Shown here in pieces: positions 16,196 through 25,255 of a stretch of DNA of 64,000 nucleotides (position 1 is the stretch's first letter; each line of letters starts with the position of its first letter). The notes below the pieces were generated by a model. The model had not been told where the DNA came from. It did not search any database and saw only the letters and a program-made list of their open reading frames with translations. This DNA comes from Gordonibacter faecis (lineage in GTDB: Bacteria > Actinomycetota > Coriobacteriia > Coriobacteriales > Eggerthellaceae): assembly GCF_030077735.1 (NCBI RefSeq), contig NZ_JASJEU010000008.1, positions 62,001 through 126,000 of the forward strand, in the 5' to 3' direction. The position numbers and the translations under genes are program-made.

Positions 16196-17623
16196 ATGGA
16201 ACATGACGAACTAACTGCTAAAATCGACGCCTACCTCGATAAAAACTGGGACGCCATGGTGGAAGACATCGCCACCCTCGTGCGCATCCCCAGCTTCCAG
16301 GAGGACGACAAGAAGGCCGACGGCGCCCCCTTCGGCCCCGGCCCCAAAAAGGCGCTCACGGCAGCGCTTGATCTGGCGGAAAACATGGGCTTCACCAGCC
16401 ACGACGCTGAAGGTTACATCGGCTTCGCCGACTTCCCCGGCACCAGTGACACGCAAATTGGCATCATCGGGCACATGGACGTGGTGCCGGCCGGCCCGGG
16501 CTGGACGTTCGAGCCCTATGACGTCACGCGCAAGGACGGCTACCTGCTCGGCCGCGGCGTGCTGGACGACAAAGGCCCCAGCGTCATGGCCCTGCACGCC
16601 ATGAAATTCTGGAAGGATCTGCAGGACGCGGGCGAGGCCCCGCAGTTCCGCTACACGCTGCGCTTCCTGTTCGGCGCGAACGAGGAATCCGGCATGGCTG
16701 ACGTGGCCTACTACCACCTGCACTACGATGACCCGGCGTTTCTGTTCACGCCCGACGCGGAATTCCCCGTGTGCTACGGCGAAAAGGGCGGCTACGACGG
16801 CGAATTGGTGAGCAAGCCCATCGAGCCGTGCGCTCGCGTGGTGGTGGAATTCGAAGGCGGCATGGCCACGAACGCGGTGCCGGGCCTGGCCCACGCCATC
16901 GTGAACGCCGACGCGCACGAGCTGCCGAACACCGACCGCATTGTGGTGACCGAGGCCGGCCCCGGCCGCGCGCGCCTGGACGCCACGGGCAAAAGCGCAC
17001 ACGCCTCCATGCCCGAGACCGGCGTGAACGCCATCGGCCTCATTGTGGATTACCTGCTGGAACACGGCCTCTGCGGCGCGGATGAGCGCGCGTTCTTCGA
17101 GCTGGATCAAAAGCTGCTCAACCACACGGACGGCAGCGGCCTGGGCATCAAGTCCTCCGACAAGTACTTCGGCCCGCTCACCGTGGTGGGCGGCACTATC
17201 AAGCTGGAAAACGACCGCTTCGTGCAGTCGCTCGACAGCCGTTTTCCCACGTCCATCACGGCTGACGAAATTACCGAACGCGTGCGCCAGCTGGCCGATG
17301 AAATTGGCGCAACCTTTGAAAACACCCTGCTCATGGAGCCGTTCTTGGTGAAGCCGGACTCGCCGGTTATCCAGGCGCTGCTGAATGCGTACAACGAGGC
17401 CACGGGTGAAGACGCCAAGCCGTTCACCATGGGCGGCGGCACGTACGCGCGTGAGTTCAAGAGCGGCGCCAGCTTCGGCCCGGAAAAGCCGTGGGTGAAG
17501 GACCCCGAGTGGGTGGGCAGCATGCACGGCCCCGACGAGGGTGTGAGCGAAGAGCTGCTGCGCCAGTCGTTCAAGATTTACGCGCTTACCATTGACAAGC
17601 TGATGCAGCTTGACCTGCAGTAA
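16196..17623 (+). CDS. pepV: M20 family dipeptidase, PepV/Sapep type
   Basis: 475 aa. Start ATG 16196 follows GGGAGG; longer in-frame starts lack one. Zinc ligands and catalytic residues of the M20 family are in order: His93 and Asp95 (GHMDVVP), Asp124/125 (LDDKGP), Glu163/164 (ANEESGM), Asp187 (TPDAEFP) and a C-terminal His about 444 (SMHGPDE). The lid insertion between the two halves fits PepV, which cleaves dipeptides such as beta-Ala-His and Xaa-peptides in the cytosol. Followed about 90 bp later by the phosphatase gene on the same strand. Confidence 0.9.
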   Translation: MEHDELTAKIDAYLDKNWDAMVEDIATLVRIPSFQEDDKKADGAPFGPGPKKALTAALDLAENMGFTSHDAEGYIGFADFPGTSDTQIGIIGHMDVVPAGPGWTFEPYDVTRKDGYLLGRGVLDDKGPSVMALHAMKFWKDLQDAGEAPQFRYTLRFLFGANEESGMADVAYYHLHYDDPAFLFTPDAEFPVCYGEKGGYDGELVSKPIEPCARVVVEFEGGMATNAVPGLAHAIVNADAHELPNTDRIVVTEAGPGRARLDATGKSAHASMPETGVNAIGLIVDYLLEHGLCGADERAFFELDQKLLNHTDGSGLGIKSSDKYFGPLTVVGGTIKLENDRFVQSLDSRFPTSITADEITERVRQLADEIGATFENTLLMEPFLVKPDSPVIQALLNAYNEATGEDAKPFTMGGGTYAREFKSGASFGPEKPWVKDPEWVGSMHGPDEGVSEELLRQSFKIYALTIDKLMQLDLQ

Positions 17624-17710
17624 CGGCGAGCGTTACGCGCCCCGGCGACCATGTGGTGTGCCGGGGCGCTTTCTGTTTTGCGTGCTTTCATATGTGAAAG
17701 GAGGCGTCCG

Positions 17711-18592
17711 ATGGTGGACACCGTGCCCGATAATTTTGTGCCCGCGCTTGGCATAACCGACGCCGAGGGGCTGGAAAAGGTATCCGACGGCCGCATCATT
17801 CTGGAGGGGCTGCCGAACACACGCGATGTCGGTGGTTTGCCCGCGGCCGACGGGCGCTTCGTCAAGCACGCGCGGCTCATTCGCTCGGGCGCGCTGGCGG
17901 GTGCCACAGAGCGTGACCTGGAGATACTCACCGACAACTTCGACGTGCGCACGGTGGTTGACCTGCGCACTGCCGAGGAACGCGCCGAAAAGCCCGACCC
18001 TGAGGACGCGCTCATGAACGTACGCTTCGTGGATGCGCCGGTGCTGAGCACGTCGGCGTTCGGTGTCACGCACGAGGGTGGCCTGCGCGGCATGATGAAG
18101 ACGCTGCGCACACTGCAGGACGACCCGGCCCAGATCATGATGGACTTATACCAAAAAATGATGCTGGACGAGGACAGCCGCCGCGGGTTCGCAACCTTCT
18201 TCAACGCGGTGCTGAACACGCCCGAGGGCGCGGTACTGTGGCACTGCACGGTGGGGAAGGATCGCGCGGGCCTTGCCGCCATGCTGCTGTTGCACGTGCT
18301 GGGCGTGTCGCGCGACGACATCATGCGCGACTATCTGGTGACGAACCGCTATGTGGCGTCGCGCACCGAGGACATCACCGACGCGCTGGCGAAGTACCAC
18401 CTGGCGGGCAAGCTGGAAAGCAGCATTCAGGTGCTGAACTCGGCTGACGTGCGGTTTTTGACGGCGGCGCTGGATGCGGCCGAGCAGCAGTATGGCAGCT
18501 TGGACGAGTATGTGGAACGCGGCGTGGGCGTGAGCGCCGACGAGCGCGCTGCTTTGCGCGAGCGGTATTTGACTGACAATCCGCAGGGGTAG
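17711..18592 (+). CDS. Protein tyrosine/serine phosphatase (Tyr_phosphatase3 family)
   Basis: 293 aa, start ATG 17711 after AAAGGAGG. The N-terminal motif LEGLPNTRDVGG and the Asp-containing VVDLRTAEER segment precede the CX5R active site HCTVGKDRAG (Cys179, Arg185). This arrangement matches the DSP-like, PTP-like phosphatases of the Tyr_phosphatase3 family, which includes Mycobacterium PtpB. It is predicted cytosolic; no signal peptide is seen, although PtpB-type enzymes can be exported. The substrate is unknown (phosphotyrosine, phosphoserine or phosphoinositide). Confidence 0.88.
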   Translation: MVDTVPDNFVPALGITDAEGLEKVSDGRIILEGLPNTRDVGGLPAADGRFVKHARLIRSGALAGATERDLEILTDNFDVRTVVDLRTAEERAEKPDPEDALMNVRFVDAPVLSTSAFGVTHEGGLRGMMKTLRTLQDDPAQIMMDLYQKMMLDEDSRRGFATFFNAVLNTPEGAVLWHCTVGKDRAGLAAMLLLHVLGVSRDDIMRDYLVTNRYVASRTEDITDALAKYHLAGKLESSIQVLNSADVRFLTAALDAAEQQYGSLDEYVERGVGVSADERAALRERYLTDNPQG

Positions 18593-18835
18593 TGCGGGGG
18601 CGGCAAGCGCGGGACGGGTGGCTGACGGGTGGTTGGCCACCGGGCAGCGCCCCGGCGCCCGGCCGCAGCACCCCCGCAGCTCCCCCTTCGCCAGCCTCTT
18701 CCGCAGTATCAACCCGTCAGCGGCAGCGAAACGCCGCTTTCCGGTTGCTCGCGCGGTTGACGGAAGGCCAACGGCGCCCGACGGTAAGTAACATCTTATC
18801 TTCACGCTTTTTGCTGGTTTCTGCCTCCCATGCTC

Positions 18836-18841
18836 TATAAT
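18836..18841 (+). promoter_or_regulatory. -10 box of the LytTR regulator gene
   Basis: TATAAT about 41 nt before the start, with TTGCTG 19 nt upstream as a weak -35 box. The preceding 18593-18830 is noncoding and G/C-rich, with no recognised element. Confidence 0.5.
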
Positions 18842-18881
18842 GAGCCTGTGCAATTGCGGGTTCAGAAGCTAGGAGGCTCAA

Positions 18882-19595
18882 GTGTTAAAAGCGATGATCG
18901 TCGATGACGAGGCTCCGGCTCGCTCCGAACTCAAGTTCCTGCTTGATGAGCTGGGACAAACGGAAGTCGTCGCCGAGGCCGCCAGCGTGCGTGAGGCCAT
19001 CGAGAAGTTGAAAGAGTACCCGTGTGACGTCATGTTCCTGGATGTGAACATGCCCGAAGCCACGGGGTTGCAACTTGCCGAGGCCCTGCAGCATTTGAAA
19101 TTCCCCCCCGCCGTCGTATTTGTGACGGCGTACAGCGAGTTTGCGCTGGAGGCGTTCAAGGTGAGCGCCATCGATTATTTGGTAAAGCCGGTTGAAACCG
19201 AGCGCCTGTCGCAGGCCATCTCGCGCGTGCGCGAGCACGTGTCGCTGCACGTGCAGGCCCAAAAATCCGAGCGCATTCCGGTGGAAAAGGGCGGGAAGAA
19301 AATTCTCATCGGCATTGACAAAATCCGTTTCGTCATGGCGCGCGACGACTACGCGTATCTGCAAACCGACACCGACCGCTACTTCTCTACGGTAAGCTTG
19401 GCTCAGCTGGAGAAACGCCTGGACGGTCACGGGTTCTTCCGCGTGCATCGCGGCTATCTGGTGAATCTGTCGATGGTGGAAGAGATCGAGTCTGTCTCCG
19501 GAGGCACGCTGCTGCTCACGCTGAACGGCACCGACGAAAAAATTCCCGTCTCCCGCCGCCGCGTCAGTGCTTTAAAGAAGGCGCTGGGTTTGTAA
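18882..19595 (+). CDS. LytTR-family response regulator (orphan)
   Basis: 237 aa with a GTG start 6 nt after AGGAGG. The receiver domain (1-120) has the acidic pair Asp8/Asp9, phosphoacceptor Asp54 (MFLDVNMPE), Thr82 and Lys102 (YLVKPV). The LytTR DNA-binding domain (about 135-235) shows the typical ARDDYAYLQTDTDRYF and FFRVHRGYLVNLSMVEEI motifs. Such regulators usually pair with a LytS-like or HPK10 histidine kinase, but none is adjacent here. It is flanked by a terminator and two parS sites. Targets are unknown. Confidence 0.93.
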   Translation: MLKAMIVDDEAPARSELKFLLDELGQTEVVAEAASVREAIEKLKEYPCDVMFLDVNMPEATGLQLAEALQHLKFPPAVVFVTAYSEFALEAFKVSAIDYLVKPVETERLSQAISRVREHVSLHVQAQKSERIPVEKGGKKILIGIDKIRFVMARDDYAYLQTDTDRYFSTVSLAQLEKRLDGHGFFRVHRGYLVNLSMVEEIESVSGGTLLLTLNGTDEKIPVSRRRVSALKKALGL

Positions 19596-19654
19596 AGTGT
19601 GTGTGCTTGATAAGGCGTAACGGAAATATTATCGAAAAGGTAAGTGTAATAACC

Positions 19655-19687
19655 ATCCGCTCCGGCTACTCGGGGCGGATTTTTTAT
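19655..19687 (+). terminator. Terminator of the LytTR regulator gene
   Basis: Arms ATCCGCTCCG and CGGGGCGGAT (one mismatch region) are followed by TTTTTTATT. Confidence 0.85.
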
Positions 19688-19728
19688 TGCTAATAAATAA
19701 TTTTTTAATCAATTATTTTTTCACTAAA

Positions 19729-19744
19729 TGTTTCACGTGAAACA
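19729..19744. promoter_or_regulatory. parS: parS site 3
   Basis: Perfect TGTTTCACGTGAAACA in an AT-rich intergenic island. Confidence 0.95.
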
Positions 19745-19861
19745 GTGCTTGCTTTTTTGGTTATTCATGCATCGCTTCTTTTTTCTATTTTTTATTTCTC
19801 CCATTTTCAAATTTTTATTTTTTCGTTTTCTCAATTATTTGAAATAACTTTTTTGTTGCAA

Positions 19862-19877
19862 TGTTTCACGTGAAACA
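19862..19877. promoter_or_regulatory. parS: parS site 4
   Basis: Perfect TGTTTCACGTGAAACA, 133 bp after site 3 (start to start). Confidence 0.95.
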
Positions 19878-20325
19878 TTGTTTGAACCTTGCTGGACCTT
19901 TTTGGAATTTGGAAAATACGTTAACGGGGTAACTTTTTCTTTCGTTTGCCATATTTATTATTGTTTGGCGGTTGTCGTGCCAGATCATCGGTATAATGTC
20001 GAATATATTCAGCATGCGCTTGTTTTGCTGGTTAAACAACGCGCCTCGGGGGTGGGATAAACTCCGTAGCGCTGCGCCAACCAACGAGCGCAAGACGAAA
20101 GGTGCCGGGGCGCTGGGGCGCGCCTTGTGAGCATTGAAGTTCAACGCAGTAGGTGCTGGTCAGCAGCGACGTCATTCGTTGTTTGAGGAGCGGCCTGGCT
20201 TAAGGCGGAGAACGGAAACACGTATAATGGGCGGTTGGAAAAAGTGCGCGCTCTTCGAGGCGGGGAAGGAAGCGGGTGCATGGGTGCGCGGCGCGACACA
20301 ATGGCGCAGCTGAGGCCTTAGCACG
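19878..20325 (+). other. Noncoding stretch with two TATAAT boxes
   Basis: No credible gene. TATAAT occurs at 19992-19997 and at 20223-20228; the second has TTAAGG 17 nt upstream and would give a leader of about 95 nt for the following gene. Sequence between them is G/C-rich and could encode an RNA, but it matches none of SRP RNA, tmRNA or RNase P by the motifs I know. Confidence 0.45.
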
Positions 20326-23181
20326 GTGGGCATGGCAGGTTCGGAACACTCACTTTCGTTAAACGATTTGCTGGGCCTTGGGTCCGGTACGCCCGAGCGC
20401 GCCTTGGAACAGGAAGAAGTCGCCGCGCCAGAGCCGCCCTCCGAGCCGTCGATTGACCTGCTGCTGAACCTGTTGGGCGGCGAAACTTCGAAGGCTCCGG
20501 CTGAACCGCTTCCGAGGAAAGACGCGCAGCAGGAGGCCGTTGTTGAGCAGGTGCCGACGCAACCCGTCACTGACCAAGTGGTTGCTGAGGTTGCATCCGC
20601 CGGCCATGTTGAACGGGTCATGACAGGTGTGGTGACAGAATACGTTCCGCCGCTGCCGCGCGTGCCGTTTGCGGGCGGGTCCGCCCCTGCTCAGGAAGCC
20701 GTTGCTGCTTCTGCGCGTGCAGCTGAGGAACTGCCGGTAGCCACGTATACTCCTTCGCCTATGGCGTCTTCAGCGCCTGCATCGCAGGGTGCACCCGTGC
20801 CCGAGGCGTCGACCGCGCTTCAAGTGGAGGCCGTGGCCCAGCAGAACGAAGCCGAGTTGGATTTTTTGGCGGAGTTGTTGGCAATCGCGTCGCTCCCCAT
20901 CGTGAAAACGGCTCCAACTCCACCGCCCGTAGAGCCGGCTGCTGCTGCCTCACCTGCGGCACCCGAAGAGACTGTCGCTCCTGCTTCATCGCAAGCTCCC
21001 GGTGCTGAACCGGCAGTTCCAGCAACACCTATAACGCCTACTCAATCGTCAGTTTCTGCTGAGTCGGTAACTCCCGCTCCATCGGCGGCTGAGTTCCTGC
21101 CTGCGATGCCAGCTGTCCCTCTGCACGCCGCCGCCCCAGCGGCTGCCGATCAGGGGAGTGCTATCCCTGCAACTTCCGCCCCTGCTCAGCCCGCTTCGCA
21201 GCCCTCGAACGAAGCGGCTGAGAAACCACAGTTGGCTGAGCAGGAAGAACCCCCGACGGGATTGTTCTCGAAGAAGGGCAAGCACGCCGGCAGTCGCAAA
21301 GATCGTCGCGCGGCCAAGGGCAAGCACGCTACCGAAAAAGACGCAGCCCCCGTAGAAGATCCCCGTCCGCAGCAGCAAAGTTCACCGGCAGAACAGGTGC
21401 CTTCGCAGGCGATGCCACAGCTTGAAAAGGCTATTGAACAGGTACAACGTCCGGCAGCGGAAACGACCGCTCCCGTTGCTGCGCCGGCAGAAGCGGCCGT
21501 GGCAACTCCTGCGCCTACTCCTGTTTCAGCCGGACCAGCGCCCCAAATGGCCGCTTCCGCAGCGTCGGTAGCGCCTGCTGAAAGCAGGGATGCCTCGTCG
21601 TGGAAATCCGCTGCGTACACTGTGCCATTCGCGCCCATCGTGTCGGAGTCGGTTCTGCGGCAGAACGCCGCGTCGGCGGTTGCGGCTGCGGCCTCGGCAT
21701 CGGCGACGTCCGGCCCGGTGGTGCAAAGGCCCGTCGCGGCGGAGCGCTCGGCCCAGCCTGCTTCTTCCGTCCAAGCAGATGGGGTGGCGGATGCGGCTGT
21801 GACCGGCTCCGATGCGGTGACTTCCGCGTGGCTGGCGCTCGATCGCTCGGAACTCGATGACCTCACGCGTCTTGAGATGCTGCGCGCTGTTCGCAGCAAG
21901 TTGGAAGCCGAGATTCTAGAACTTGACCGTATGGCGGCCGCTGCGCAGAAAGCCCCCGCTTCCCAGCAGGCGCGCGGCCACCAAGTGCCCGTTCAGCAGG
22001 CATCGCCTCAACAGCCTCGTCAGGCTGTTGCGCACCAGGCGGCAGCCCAGTCGGCTGCGCCTCACCAGACACCTGTTCAGCAAACGGTGACTCGCCAGCA
22101 ACCCCGCCAAGCGATGCCCCGGCAAAGCGCTGTTCAGCAGGCAGTTGTTCAACGCGCGGCCGCTCAACCTATGGCGGCACAAGGCGCTTCCAAACCTGTC
22201 GCGCAGGTTCAGCAGCAACGTCAACAGCAGCCGCATCCCCAGACCGGGACTCAGCGCTCCCAGTCCCAAGCGGCACCAAAGCAGCAGGTCAAACCCCAGG
22301 CGCAACCTGTCCAAAAGCCTCAGCCCCAGGCCAAGCCGCAGCAGACCCAACCCCAACCCCAACCCCAACCCCAACCCAAGGCCAAGTCCCAGGTTCACCC
22401 CGCGCAGCCCCCTGCGCAAAACACCGAATGGGCGCCCGTTCCCACCAGCGCGCTGTTCCCGCCGGCCGCCAAAGGGAAGCCTCCGGCCACGCGCTCGTCA
22501 CTCTCGCCCACGCCACCCAACGAAAAGGAAGAGCCCCTGCTCGGCGAGCGCCCCATTCCCGACAGCCCCCTGTTCAATACCGCACCTGCGTCGCTTGCCG
22601 ACGGATTGCGTGAGGGAGCGGGCAGCCACGTTCGCCACCTGCGCATGAAAATTGCGCTCGGCGTGACGGGCGTGCTGGTGGTGGTGGCCCTGTTCCTTGG
22701 TGCCGTGTTCCAGCTCTCACAGTCGGGGACCCCGGCCGTGCCGCAGGACAGCGACACCCCCGCCGCCGACGCGCAGCAGCAGGATAACGACGCGCAAAAG
22801 CCTAACGACGACGCGAAGAAAACACCCGCCGACGACTCGCAAAACACCACGTCAGAGCAAGATTTATCCGGCACCGTGGTCTACCGCTACCGCCAGACCG
22901 CGGGCCCCGACGCGCCCTCCACCGTGGAGCGCACCACATTCGGCGAAGACGGCCTCTGCCGCACGTCAAGCCTGGAAATAACGTTCAACGACGAAGCCGA
23001 GGCCGCCGACTTCCTCGACACGCTCAAGCGCGATTACGGCACCGCGTTTCTCGATGGCAAGGTTGACGGCACGCGCGTGACGGCGCTCATTGATGTTGGT
23101 TCGAACAAACTCGACCGTGACCAGTATGAACGCGCCCTGCGAGCCAGCGTCTCGGACCTTTCCGTCGTCAAAAAGTCTTAA
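20326..23181 (+). CDS. Large Pro/Ala/Gln-rich membrane-anchored protein
   Basis: 951 aa, not recognised. The first about 760 residues are low-complexity: Ala/Pro/Glu-rich, then a Gln-rich region with QQP/AVQQ-type repeats and a QPQPQPQPQP run at about 681-690 encoded by CCCAAC hexamer repeats. One membrane helix follows (about 777-800, IALGVTGVLVVVALFLGAVF), then a Gln/Asp/Lys linker and a folded 90-residue extracellular domain (GTVVYRYRQTAGPDAPSTVE ... SVSDLSVVKKS). The topology predicts a long cytoplasmic disordered part and a small outer domain. The start is GTG 20326 or ATG 20332; neither has a strong ribosome site. LGLGSGTPERALEQ-like short motifs occur at the N-terminus. Function unknown; a scaffold or envelope-tethering role would be a guess. 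Confidence 0.75.
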   Translation: MGMAGSEHSLSLNDLLGLGSGTPERALEQEEVAAPEPPSEPSIDLLLNLLGGETSKAPAEPLPRKDAQQEAVVEQVPTQPVTDQVVAEVASAGHVERVMTGVVTEYVPPLPRVPFAGGSAPAQEAVAASARAAEELPVATYTPSPMASSAPASQGAPVPEASTALQVEAVAQQNEAELDFLAELLAIASLPIVKTAPTPPPVEPAAAASPAAPEETVAPASSQAPGAEPAVPATPITPTQSSVSAESVTPAPSAAEFLPAMPAVPLHAAAPAAADQGSAIPATSAPAQPASQPSNEAAEKPQLAEQEEPPTGLFSKKGKHAGSRKDRRAAKGKHATEKDAAPVEDPRPQQQSSPAEQVPSQAMPQLEKAIEQVQRPAAETTAPVAAPAEAAVATPAPTPVSAGPAPQMAASAASVAPAESRDASSWKSAAYTVPFAPIVSESVLRQNAASAVAAAASASATSGPVVQRPVAAERSAQPASSVQADGVADAAVTGSDAVTSAWLALDRSELDDLTRLEMLRAVRSKLEAEILELDRMAAAAQKAPASQQARGHQVPVQQASPQQPRQAVAHQAAAQSAAPHQTPVQQTVTRQQPRQAMPRQSAVQQAVVQRAAAQPMAAQGASKPVAQVQQQRQQQPHPQTGTQRSQSQAAPKQQVKPQAQPVQKPQPQAKPQQTQPQPQPQPQPKAKSQVHPAQPPAQNTEWAPVPTSALFPPAAKGKPPATRSSLSPTPPNEKEEPLLGERPIPDSPLFNTAPASLADGLREGAGSHVRHLRMKIALGVTGVLVVVALFLGAVFQLSQSGTPAVPQDSDTPAADAQQQDNDAQKPNDDAKKTPADDSQNTTSEQDLSGTVVYRYRQTAGPDAPSTVERTTFGEDGLCRTSSLEITFNDEAEAADFLDTLKRDYGTAFLDGKVDGTRVTALIDVGSNKLDRDQYERALRASVSDLSVVKKS

Positions 23182-23318
23182 ACCCGCGCCGCCCGATGCC
23201 GCGCCGCCCGCCGTGTTTTCGCCGCTCGTATTCACAACTGCATCACAAGCGCAGGCCCAGCGCGCGCGAACGCGTTGCGTTTGCTAGAATGAGCGGAACT
23301 CCGCTGAAAGAAGGTTTC

Positions 23319-25037
23319 ATGATCTCCGGTGACATGGAAAAACTGTATCCTTCCGCGAAAACGCTCGTGAAGGAATGTGTTGCCAGCCGCGTCCACGCGA
23401 AGGACGCGACGCTGTACGATTTCTCCGAAGGCGCTCAGGCGTGCGCCCAGGAATTCATGGGCTGGACCGATCTTGCCAGCAACCCGCCGTGCGCGCTGCG
23501 CGAGATTCAGGAATTTGCCGATTCCATCATTGCGCAGGGGCTGAAGACTGTCGTGCTCATTGGCCAGGGCGGCTCCACGCAGGCCCCCATGACCATCACC
23601 AAGTACAACAAGCCGGACTCCGCCCGCATTTCGTTCAAAACGCTGGACTCCGACTCGCCCGTGCGCGTGCGCGCCATCCTGGCGGAAGCCGACCCGCACA
23701 CTACCTTATTTATACTGTCGTCGAAAAGCGGCGGCACCATTGAGCCGCGCCTGGCGCTGAGCGCCGTGCGCGATGCCGTGGCCGACTCCATGCCGCCTGA
23801 GGAGTTGGCTGGCCACCTGGTGGCAATCACCGACCCGGGTTCTGACCTGGAGCGACAGGCACGCGAAGAAGGCTGGGCCGCCGTGTTTTCCGGCGAACCC
23901 TCCGTGGGTGGCCGCTTCTCCGCGCTGTCGGTGTTTGGCCTTCTGCCTGCCGCGCTGGTAGGCATTGACCTGGAAGAACTCATGGCGCGCGCCGTCGAGG
24001 CCGAGCAAAAGTGCAGCGAAGACGCCATCGACAACCCCGCCATTGGCCTAGCCGCCTTCCTCTACGACAACTACCTGCAAGGACGCAACAAGTTCTCGTT
24101 CCTCACGCCGAAACGCGGCCGCGTACTGGGCCTGTGGATTGAGCAGCTGGTGGCCGAAAGCCTGGGCAAAGAGGGCCAGGGCATCCTGCCGAACATTGAG
24201 ATTGACTCGCTGGTGCTGAAGCGCGACCCCGGCGACCGCACTATTATTGTGTACCAAACGAAGACCGACCTGTGGGACGAGCGCAAGAACTTCGAGATGA
24301 GCCTATCCTACATCGACCCCACCATCCCGCGCGCGAACTTCAAGATTGACACCGTGGAAGAACTGGCCGAACACTTTGTCATGTGGGAATACGCCATTGC
24401 CATGTGCGGTTTCCTGATGAAGGTGTGCCCGTTTGACCAGCCCGACGTGGCGTCGGCGAAGGCCGTGGTGCTGGATATTTTGAACGAAGGTCAGCCCGCG
24501 CCTGACTTCGTGCAGGACTTTATCGGTGACGTGAACATGGGCGAAGTGGAGGTGCGTCTGGCGCCGTGCTTCAAGGATTGCACCGACGTGCAGAGCGCCC
24601 TGCGCGCGCTGCTGGGCAGCATTCAGCCGGGCGATTACTTCGCACTGAACGCGTTTCTGCCGTTCACGGGCGAGTGGCGGCGTGAAGCGCTGGAAGCTAT
24701 TCGCCACAGCGTGGCCGACAAGCGCCGCGTGGTGTCGTGCCTTGAGGTGGGCCCGCGCTACCTGCACTCCACGGGCCAGCTGCAAAAGGGCGGCCCGAAC
24801 AACGGCGTGTTTTTGATTCTGTCGGCCGACGAGTTGAAGGACATTCCGCTCACGCGCGAGGCCGAGAGCCTGGGAATGCTGGCGAAGGCGCAGGCCTCCG
24901 GCGACCTGGTGACGCTCGCCGACCGCGGTCGCCGCTGTGTCCACCTGCACCTCCCCGACAACTCCGGCGTAACCCTGCGTGCGCTGGCGCAAGCGATTAC
25001 GGAAGTTTTGGAAACTCTTGATGTTCCGACAGCCTAA
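23319..25037 (+). CDS. pgi: Glucose-6-phosphate isomerase (divergent)
   Basis: 572 aa. It contains the SIS-domain signatures of phosphoglucose isomerase: VVLIGQGGSTQAPMTI, LFILSSKSGGTIEPRLAL, VFSGEPSVGGRFSALSVFGL, plus the C-terminal YLHSTGQLQKGGPNNGVFLI motif. It interconverts glucose 6-phosphate and fructose 6-phosphate. ATG 23319 follows GAAAGAAGG; an earlier ATG (23289) overlaps a TAGAAT -10 box (23285-23290), so it is unlikely to be translated. The C-terminal region resembles the transaldolase/PGI fusion family more than E. coli Pgi, a divergent type seen in actinobacteria. The stop codon lies inside the hairpin that opens the structured element. Confidence 0.88.
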   Translation: MISGDMEKLYPSAKTLVKECVASRVHAKDATLYDFSEGAQACAQEFMGWTDLASNPPCALREIQEFADSIIAQGLKTVVLIGQGGSTQAPMTITKYNKPDSARISFKTLDSDSPVRVRAILAEADPHTTLFILSSKSGGTIEPRLALSAVRDAVADSMPPEELAGHLVAITDPGSDLERQAREEGWAAVFSGEPSVGGRFSALSVFGLLPAALVGIDLEELMARAVEAEQKCSEDAIDNPAIGLAAFLYDNYLQGRNKFSFLTPKRGRVLGLWIEQLVAESLGKEGQGILPNIEIDSLVLKRDPGDRTIIVYQTKTDLWDERKNFEMSLSYIDPTIPRANFKIDTVEELAEHFVMWEYAIAMCGFLMKVCPFDQPDVASAKAVVLDILNEGQPAPDFVQDFIGDVNMGEVEVRLAPCFKDCTDVQSALRALLGSIQPGDYFALNAFLPFTGEWRREALEAIRHSVADKRRVVSCLEVGPRYLHSTGQLQKGGPNNGVFLILSADELKDIPLTREAESLGMLAKAQASGDLVTLADRGRRCVHLHLPDNSGVTLRALAQAITEVLETLDVPTA

Positions 25038-25198
25038 CGGCTGTCGGAACATGCCGACGCTGCGGCCCCCTGTGGCACCTGATCTCGCGGCGATCCCGCA
25101 AGCTCGCGTAACGAAGTACGCGTCGCTTGTGCGATTCCCACGATCTCAGGCACCACAGGGGGCCTCGCTGACTTACTACGCCAACCGGGGCGGTTTGG
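25023..25198 (+). repeat. Two-hairpin structured intergenic element, copy 2
   Basis: Hairpin GTTCCGACAGCC / GGCTGTCGGAAC (25023-25050, overlapping the pgi stop), then CCGACGCT, then a long hairpin GCGGCCCCCTGTGGC (25062) to CCACAGGGGGCCTCGC (25168), the tail TGACTTACTACGCC, and a GCC/GGC-rich stem. Compared with copy 1, paired bases change together (CGCTTGTGG/CCACAAGCG here CCCCTGTGG/CCACAGGGG). Confidence 0.75.
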
Positions 25199-25255
25199 CA
25201 TACGGACCGGTAAGGTAAACGTTCGTGCTTTGTGTGAATTGATTGGGGGCGGATT

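Noticed and set aside
18593..18830. Riboswitch or T-box in the G/C-rich gap before the LytTR gene
   Set aside because: No T-box, specifier or known riboswitch core sequence was recognised; only G/C-rich low-complexity DNA and a promoter at its end.
19878..20325. Housekeeping RNA (SRP RNA, tmRNA, RNase P) in the 450-bp gap
   Set aside because: TATAAT boxes and G/C-rich segments are present, but none of the conserved core motifs of those RNAs was found.
22351..22380. CCCAAC tandem hexamers as a regulatory or G-quadruplex element
   Set aside because: They lie inside the reading frame and encode the QPQP run of the disordered region; a coding explanation is enough.
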